Below are positions 58,512 to 64,000 of a stretch of DNA of 64,000 nt, piece after piece. The position numbers and the translations under genes are program-made. Position 1 is the first letter of the stretch. Each line of letters opens with the position of its first letter. The stretch covers positions 119,370,951-119,434,950 of the forward strand of contig OZ024824.1 in NCBI GenBank assembly GCA_964016985.1, in the 5' to 3' direction. The notes beneath the pieces are model-generated. The model searched no databases and was not told the DNA's origin. It saw only the letters and a list, made by a program, of their open reading frames with translations. This DNA comes from Anodontia alba (Eukaryota > Mollusca > Bivalvia > Lucinida > Lucinidae).

Positions 58512-58619
58512 CCCAGCGGGCACATGACGTTTATACAACGTCGTCTCAACGTCGCTGCAACGTCATGACGTTGCATCGACGTTGATGCGACGTTGTATAG
58601 ACGCCATATGTCTGCTGGG
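58512..58619. mobile_element. CCCAGC-palindrome mini-element, AACGTCG type
   Basis: CCCAGCGGGCACATGACG to CTGCTGGG, flanked by AT on both sides. Arms match those at 2172 closely. Confidence 0.88.
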
Positions 58620-58621
58620 AT

Positions 58622-58840
58622 TAGTCTGAACGTCAGAAAACATACCTTTGGATTTGAGCGCCCAGCGGAGTCAAATCAGACTGCGCAATCGCGCAGTGTA
58701 CTCAAAATCTTCTCTCGGCGCATTTTGGATAACCAAGGATGCAACGTTTCTTCATCGCAGCGCTGCGGTGACGTCGAAATGAAGTTGCAGCAACAGTCTG
58801 TATTTGATGGGATGTTTCCCGTGAGACCATTAACATAGGC
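58622..58840. mobile_element. family L hairpin element, partial
   Basis: 'gaacgtcagaaaacatacct' start and inner hairpin caaatcagactgcgcaatcg/cgcagtgt, then 'ggataaccaaggatgcaacg' as in 59143-59368. Confidence 0.6.
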
Positions 58841-59142
58841 AGAAACATAAAAACATCGATGGGTTGCTTACGTAATTAAAAATAAAAGATAATAAAAACA
58901 AACAAGCAAACACTCGACGGCCATTAAGTGCTAATCAATCATTCACGTTTTACACACTAACACAATAATAAGGTTCTGACGTAAATTACGTTCATGTCCT
59001 ACTTAACGCCAGTGTGATTGCACCAGTTTACCTTCCGCTCTACATCAGTAGTTGTGTTCTACATTCGTGTGTTAACTAGATTTGTTATATTCCCATGCTG
59101 CAGGCGTATTTGCAAATAGTTCCATACATATTAGCCGCAACG

Positions 59143-59368
59143 TCAGACACATACCTCCGCACATGCGCCAAGCAAAGGTTCAGATCAGCCTGCGCATTCG
59201 CGCAGTCTGATCTGAATCTTTCCCGGGCAATTTTTGGATAGCCAATAATGCAAGTTTTCGTTATGCGGATAACGAATACTCTGATCAGACTGCGCGAATG
59301 CGCAGGCTGATCTGAGTCTTCGTTGGGTGCATATGTCAGAAGGTACGTTTTCTCACGTACCGTTCATA
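59143..59368. mobile_element. family L element with two inverted hairpins
   Basis: Approximate inverted ends (acatacctccgcacatgcgc ... complement cgttgggtgcatatgtcaga). Two hairpins, cagatcagcctgcgcattcg/cgcagtctgatctg and ctgatcagactgcgcgaatg/cgcaggctgatctg, are themselves inverted copies of each other. Confidence 0.7.
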
Positions 59369-59685
59369 TCTTTTTTTTTTTTTTTTAAATCGAAAATATG
59401 GCTTGATATTTTATTCCAGTGGTTCGTTTTGATGCAAACGAACAATAAGTGGAGCTTGTTTCTTGTTAATTTTCTCCAGTAGCCTATGGCATAGTTATGT
59501 TTGTCCGAATCTTAAGCGTAACTACAGCAGTTAGGGCATGGCCTGTGACCATACTGCGGTGACACGGACATACAGGTTAATACACCTTTGATCTTTATTT
59601 GTTTTTGTTAACCGATGACGAGGTAAAACTGTTGAGGCGGACAAAAACAGGATTTAGGGTTTGTCGACCAGGAACTAGAAAATGG

Positions 59686-59693
59686 TATAAAAC
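59686..59693 (+). promoter_or_regulatory. TATA box of the small secreted-protein gene
   Basis: TATAAAAC, 79 bp before the ATG at 59772. Transcription would start near 59717, giving a 5' UTR of about 55 bases. Confidence 0.6.
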
Positions 59694-59771
59694 TAGCCAC
59701 ATTTTGTCGTAGCCTTCAAACTCTGATTTAGTCTAAGATTTGAAGTTACCTTTCAATACACAAGAGTGGCA

Positions 59772-59839
59772 ATGAAGACAAGCTTAATCGCAGCTGTCCT
59801 CGCTATTTTCATACATGTTTCATTAGCCGACAGAAAACG
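59772..59839 (+). CDS. small secreted Cys-rich protein, signal-peptide exon
   Basis: ATG with purine at -3 (ggcaATG) begins MKTSLIAAVLAIFIHVSLA, a textbook signal peptide with a cleavage site after SLA, then DRK and two bases of an Arg codon, followed by a donor (aaaacg|gtaaga). The phase (2) fits the acceptor at 63235. With a TATA box at the right distance upstream this is a convincing first exon. The intron is 3.4 kb and full of nested palindromes. Confidence 0.85.
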
Positions 59840-59930
59840 GTAAGACTTCGTTAATACGCTTCAATGTTTCCTTTCATTTGCTCTTTCGATTGCTTTTTAC
59901 CGGGATGCATTAAACATTTAGGCGTAAAAA

Positions 59931-60749
59931 AATAGCTGTGTTTCCAGTAACATGCTGAAAAAAATAGGTCGATAGGTAGGAGAAACTTTTAATTTTTCTA
60001 TTTTTTCTCCAGAAAAGAACAAGGTAGGGCCTGTAATTTTATAAAAATACAAGTATTTTGTTGAGGGTCGGTGCTTGAATTTTTATTTTGCATTTTTACT
60101 GATAAAAAATAGCAGAGTCGGGAATTTCATCACGAAAACATACCTATATAATTTTGACCCCCTTAAACCCCACTTTATATATAGTAAAGCTGGGATTTAC
60201 AGGGGTATACATTAGTTTTTCTTATTTCTGTCAAAAAACATAGATTGTGGGTACCCGTTAGAACCGCCTCGCCGAGGCGGTTCTAACGAGTACCCGCAAT
60301 CTATGTTTTGAACAGAAATATGAAGAAATATCAGATTTTTTATCTGAAAATCATTACGAAAACACTCCTATTCAAATATATTGAAAATTTTACGACCAAA
60401 AAAGGAAAATTTTCAGATAAAAAATTCTAATATTTTTCTTATTTCTTCTCAAAACATAGATTGTGGGTACTCGCTAGAACCGCCTCGGCCAGGCGGTTCT
60501 AACGAGTACCCACAATATATGTTTTGAGAAGAAATAAGAAAAATAATGTATACCCTTGTAAACCCCAGTTTTACTATATAAAAGTGGGGTTTAAGGGGGT
60601 CAAAATTATATAGGCATGTTTTCATGATGTTTCATTTTTTTTTTTTTTTTTTTTTTTTTTTTAGGGGGGGTAAAATTTTCAGTATATTTGAATAGGCATG
60701 TTTTCGTAATGTGAAACAGGGTCGGTCGTTTTTGTTTTTTTTTACGCCT
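59931..60749. mobile_element. TIR element (GGCGTAAAAAAA ends) with nested palindromes
   Basis: Left GGCGTAAAAAAATAGCTG is answered at the right by gtttttttttacgcc. The left ~190 bp matches the repeat at 34175. The interior is occupied by the palindrome-of-palindromes at 60128-60629 and a poly-T tract (60639-60662). Confidence 0.65.
60128..60629. mobile_element. ~500-bp foldback containing two inverted hairpin cassettes
   Basis: Outer arms catcacgaaaacatacctat and its complement, through ccccttaaaccccactttat, enclose two copies of the gtactcgttagaaccgcctc/gaggcggttctaacgagtac hairpin (centred near 60270 and 60492), one on each side of an AT-rich middle. The whole is a palindrome made of palindromes. 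Confidence 0.8.
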
Positions 60750-61198
60750 TATTTATATACCGCTAGATAATAATATGCATGTATTGTATTCTAGTCTGAA
60801 ACACGTATCTCGACATCTGCGAGTATGCACATTATGGATCTATGAATAAGTTCATTTCCAGCAAATATTGGTTAGTTTTCAAATATGTTTCTAGATGGTG
60901 AAAAAAAAAACAACAAAAAAAAAAAACAAGATGACTTCTCATGTGGTTCAGTAATATAAAAAAATATACAAAATAAAGGATAAAAATGCAAGAGGTCAGA
61001 TTTGGACCATATACGCTCTACTGATCCTACGTATCTGTGAAAACATGGGGTGACATCTCGGGTGACAAAAAGGTACATTGACACAAAGTTCAATTTTAAT
61101 GAGTGATGAGAGACGGTCTCTTATCGTATATACAGATAATGCATGCCCAGGTCAGTCTGTGCATATGCGCAGTCTGACCAAAGCCTTCATTACCATTA

Positions 61199-61443
61199 CG
61201 TGAACAGGCTTATTCAAATATATAGAAAATTTCACCTCCAAAAACTGAAAATTTTCAGATAAAAAAAACTCTGATATTTTTCATATTTTTGCTAAAAACA
61301 TAAATTGTTGGTACTCGTTATCCACAATCTACGTTTTTGAGCAGAAATAAGAAAAAATAATGTGTACCCCTGTAAACCCCAGTTTTACTGCATAAAGTGG
61401 GGTTTAAGGGGGTCAAACCTATATAGGCGTGTTTTAGTGATGT
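61199..61443. mobile_element. partial copy of the 60128 foldback
   Basis: Right half only: 'ctattcaaatatata'-type start, 'gaaaattttcagataaaaaa', a deleted cassette (tggtactcgttatccacaat), then cccagttttactgcataaag and gggtttaagggggtcaaacc. Confidence 0.75.
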
Positions 61444-62708
61444 CTTTGTAAAGACAAGTCGATGAAGTAGAAAATAATAATGAACTAAAAGGACTAGAGC
61501 AGACTGCACGGGCTTTCGTTGTTCACATATAACACTATGGCCATTTCTGATTTGCTCAAACTTTTATACGTATTTTATAGTAAAAGCTATACATGTATAG
61601 TTGCAAGTGAGTCACAGCTTAACACGCCTTCTTTTTGTTGTTAAATATGCAAATATGCGTATATGCAAATGTATCGTTTCGACCTCATAGCTATCTTGTC
61701 ATAAAGACACTATTGATCAAACCAAATATCCTGGCCTAGACACGTGTTAATCCTCACTTTATCTGTTGTTTTCCTGCCAATGTTTTAAGCCAAGTATGCC
61801 TAATTTTACACACAATGAACAACTGCAAACAGTGTACACTCTGATTAGACTCACAGAACGCGGCGCCCGGGACGCGGCGTCTCCGCTTTTTTTGAAATTA
61901 AATTAGTTTGCTTATTTACCGTCAAACTTGTCTAAAGCAAGCACTTAAGGGAAGGGCTAAAGTTGCTTGCTTAAGACAGATGCTGTTTAATACAGATTGA
62001 TTTATACTGAGATAGTTACTTTGGGATATGGAAGCTCTGGCTTCTTTAGAAAGTAGTTGCTAAAAAGACGTTTTAAGACAGGTTTGACTTATCTGTTTTA
62101 TCTTTAGATAAAACAACAGCAAAAGTCATAGAGAAACATACACGTTAAATGGATTACTGTCCTTTCGACATCACTCGGAAAGACGTTTTTTGCTTGGCGT
62201 TTTATTTTAAATGAAAATATTTTGTTCTGATTGACCATATCTTATCAGAAACCATTTGTCTTTTCTGTTTCTGTCTTTTGTTCTCAAATATATATCCTAA
62301 AATTTAATTTACGGTCAAAAATTGGTCTGACCTTTGTAATTTCTATAGTAAAGTGATTTTTTTTTTAATTTTTTTGTTTAAGGAAATTTGTTTTTTGCTT
62401 TTCTTTCATGAATTTAAATTATTGACGTCTCTCAACAATATTGTGAATATTTCAAAAAAAAAAAAAAAAAAAAAGAAAAAAAATCACAAGCGGAACTTGT
62501 TGAAAATCTGCCTCCAAATCACCTACCCTACAGATTTCTACATAATTTGCATTTCATGGTTACTATGGGAAAAAGTGAAAACATTTGATTTTTTAAAAAC
62601 TAATATCTAGAATAAAATTTTTTATGCATAGGTAGTTACGACAAATGGTTTTGCATTATATCATGACAAAAGTATACAAATTTACTTCTTCTGTGTAAAG
62701 CGCCAAGC

Positions 62709-62740
<32 letters not shown>

Positions 62741-62799
62741 ACACACAATAAAACGACTTTCTGAAAGATGTCGAAAACAAAGTAGTCCGGATTTTAATC
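61444..62799. other. intron of the small secreted-protein gene, nothing recognised beyond A-runs
   Basis: Poly-A tracts at 62454-62485 and 62709-62741. A weak hairpin fragment (gcaaacagtgtacactctga) lies near 61826-61890. No coding content. Confidence 0.45.
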
Positions 62800-63140
62800 T
62801 TTAAAGCGCCAAGTAATTTGTTGCAGGTGACAATAAAAAATTGATTTTGTTATTTTTGCAGAGAAAGTAAGACTTGCCAGACGATTTACATAAAATGCTT
62901 AAGCCTTATTTTCTCTAAAAAAAAGTGCCGTCTACTGTAGTGCCAAATTTCAAACGACATTTGTCGTCTGATTTTCTTTTTTAACAAACTACGGCCTGAA
63001 AAGAAGTTTATACGTAAAGTTGAAAGACTGAATGTCAAACAGCGTAGATCCAGATGAGACGGCTCATATGAGCCGTCTCGTCTTGATCTATGCTGTTTGC
63101 AAAAGCCTATTATTATCGCATGTGGCAGTGAAAGTGTTAA
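62800..63140. mobile_element. J-type element, decayed, with two hairpins
   Basis: 'tttaaagcgccaagtaattt' left end as in the J MITEs. A gacatttcat-type hairpin lies at about 62860-62925 (agagaaagtaagacttgcc and partner), then the caaacagcgtagatccagat cassette (63036-63099) with inner stem gacggctcat/atgagccgtc. It lies just before the acceptor of the main exon. Confidence 0.6.
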
Positions 63141-63235
63141 AGGTCAAGTTGGAAGAACCCACTGCAGAAATCGAGGCATAAATAGGTTAATGTTCGTAGA
63201 TATCTTAAATTGTTGAGTCGGTATTTTCTTTTCAG

Positions 63236-63596
63236 ATGTTTCTGTAGAGTGGTCGATGCCTTCCAGACAGGGCGTATACTGAAAGATTTTGGAACTGTGG
63301 AAGAACACAGACACTGGCTCATTGTTGGTTGTAGAAGACTGGCAGGCTGTGCCGACACGTGCGATAGACTGGTTCAACAGTGGGTGTGTACCAGGAAAGC
63401 CGACTGTGAGACTGCGAGCGGGGGATCATATGTTCGATCGTATTATATTGCCAGTGAATGTAAGAATGGATACGGGCACGCGGTGAGAAAATGTGGATCT
63501 TGTGGATTCGGTGGTCTGCCTGGAAGAGTTAACAATGCACCTGGCTTAGGCAAACTTCAGGACATTAAGGGAAGACTGCGAGTAGATATGCAGTAG
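63236..63596 (+). CDS. small secreted Cys-rich protein, main exon
   Basis: The acceptor tattttcttttcag ends at 63235. The first A completes Arg23, and the frame runs to a TAG at 63594-63596, for a total of 142 residues (about 123 mature). Ten Cys: RCFC, VGC, AGCADTC, WVCTRKADC, SEC, KCGSC, which suggests five disulfides. The C-terminal part is Gly/Asn-rich (GFGGLPGRVNN) and basic. I do not recognise the family; a small secreted defence, matrix or signalling protein is possible but unproven. No AATAAA is seen within 120 bp of the stop. The Met inside the intron (63210) is not the true start. Confidence 0.85.
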
Positions 63597-63750
63597 ACGA
63601 TCTATTCATTTCATTTTTCCTGTCACGTGCATGCAGCTTTTGACAATAGCTCAGTATTTTGTGCGAAAGCCAGTTCAGAAATTTATTTCTTTATACAATA
63701 ACTAAAGTGGGGAATTGGTATCGTATTTACCCTAAATATTCGGACAAACA

Positions 63751-63995
63751 GGCTCCGAGGTTATAAAACTTTTTTTCCATATGCAACTCAGCTGAGCATG
63801 AAATTTTTCCTGCTAATTAATCTCAAATTACTAACAGTTGCAAATTCTTTCTTGCCAAACATAGCTGAACATGAAAATTTCTCTGCTAATAAGTATGAAA
63901 ATGTCAAATATTGTTGGCATTTTCATAATTATTAACAGAGAAAATTTCATGCTCAGCTGAGTTGAGCATGAAAAAGGTTTTATAACCTCGGAGCC
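63751..63995. mobile_element. 245-bp MITE with long TIRs (GGCTCCGAGGTTATAAAAC)
   Basis: GGCTCCGAGGTTATAAAAC is mirrored exactly by GTTTTATAACCTCGGAGCC. Inside are ctcagctgagcatgaaattt and 'atgaaaatgtcaaatattgt'-type inverted motifs. It appears to be inserted in a D-family MITE whose left end (tcgtatttaccctaaatatt) lies at 63720; the D copy runs off the window. Confidence 0.85.
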
Positions 63996-64000
63996 AGGTA

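Noticed and set aside
63210..63235. Met at 63210 as the start of the small Cys-rich protein
   Set aside because: It would include an intronic polypyrimidine tract and lacks a signal peptide. The exon at 59772 supplies one in phase.

Overview
The window looks like intergenic and intronic DNA of an invertebrate animal nuclear genome, most likely a heterodont bivalve mollusc. The reasons are AT-rich sequence, long introns with GT-AG borders, a very dense load of small palindromic and terminal-inverted-repeat (TIR) elements, tRNA-headed SINEs, and three 'pearl-like' blocks of roughly 145-bp tandem units flanked by short conserved ends. No prokaryotic operons, rRNA genes, free-standing tRNA genes or CRISPR arrays were seen. 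The species assignment is an inference from repeat style; no database was consulted.

Three spliced protein-coding genes can be supported by reading frames, matching splice phases and protein motifs. (1) A secreted or surface carboxylesterase/cholinesterase-family enzyme on the + strand has a large exon at 19521-21046 and a final exon at 40664-40958, joined across a 19.6-kb intron; the joined protein is 606 residues. (2) A single-pass membrane protein on the - strand has an extracellular SUEL/rhamnose-binding-lectin-like Cys-rich module (49518-49865), one transmembrane exon (47548-47644) and one giant exon (43247-46214) for a disordered cytoplasmic tail of about 988 residues; its signal-peptide exon was not found. 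Genes 1 and 2 converge. (3) A small secreted Cys-rich protein on the + strand has a signal-peptide exon at 59772-59839, a main exon at 63236-63596 and a TATA box about 80 bp upstream of the start. A fourth coding stretch (29259-29755) lies inside the esterase intron and is broken by one apparent single-base deletion. A 5'-truncated, frameshifted LINE reverse-transcriptase remnant lies at 7846-8774.

Layout: 1-19.5 kb is almost wholly transposon-derived (SINEs, MITEs, a LINE remnant and two long tandem-repeat elements at 9.8-11.5 and 13.75-17.5 kb). The range 19.5-41 kb is the esterase gene, whose giant intron holds a CT-rich minisatellite, a 200-N gap flanked by near-duplicates, several foldback elements, the broken gene and a 1.75-kb element built from AGATATCT palindromes. 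The range 41-50 kb holds the convergent membrane-protein gene. The range 50-59 kb is a third tandem-repeat element plus nested MITEs. The range 59.7-63.6 kb is the small secreted-protein gene, whose intron is also full of nested palindromes.

The most striking patterns are two. First, hairpin 'cassettes' recur inside several TIR families that otherwise look unrelated: their outer stem is conserved while the inner stem changes yet stays self-complementary. Second, the esterase exon's own 3' end with its splice donor has been amplified into a (CT)n-separated minisatellite immediately downstream. A 110-bp perfect palindrome with no spacer lies between genes 1 and 2.
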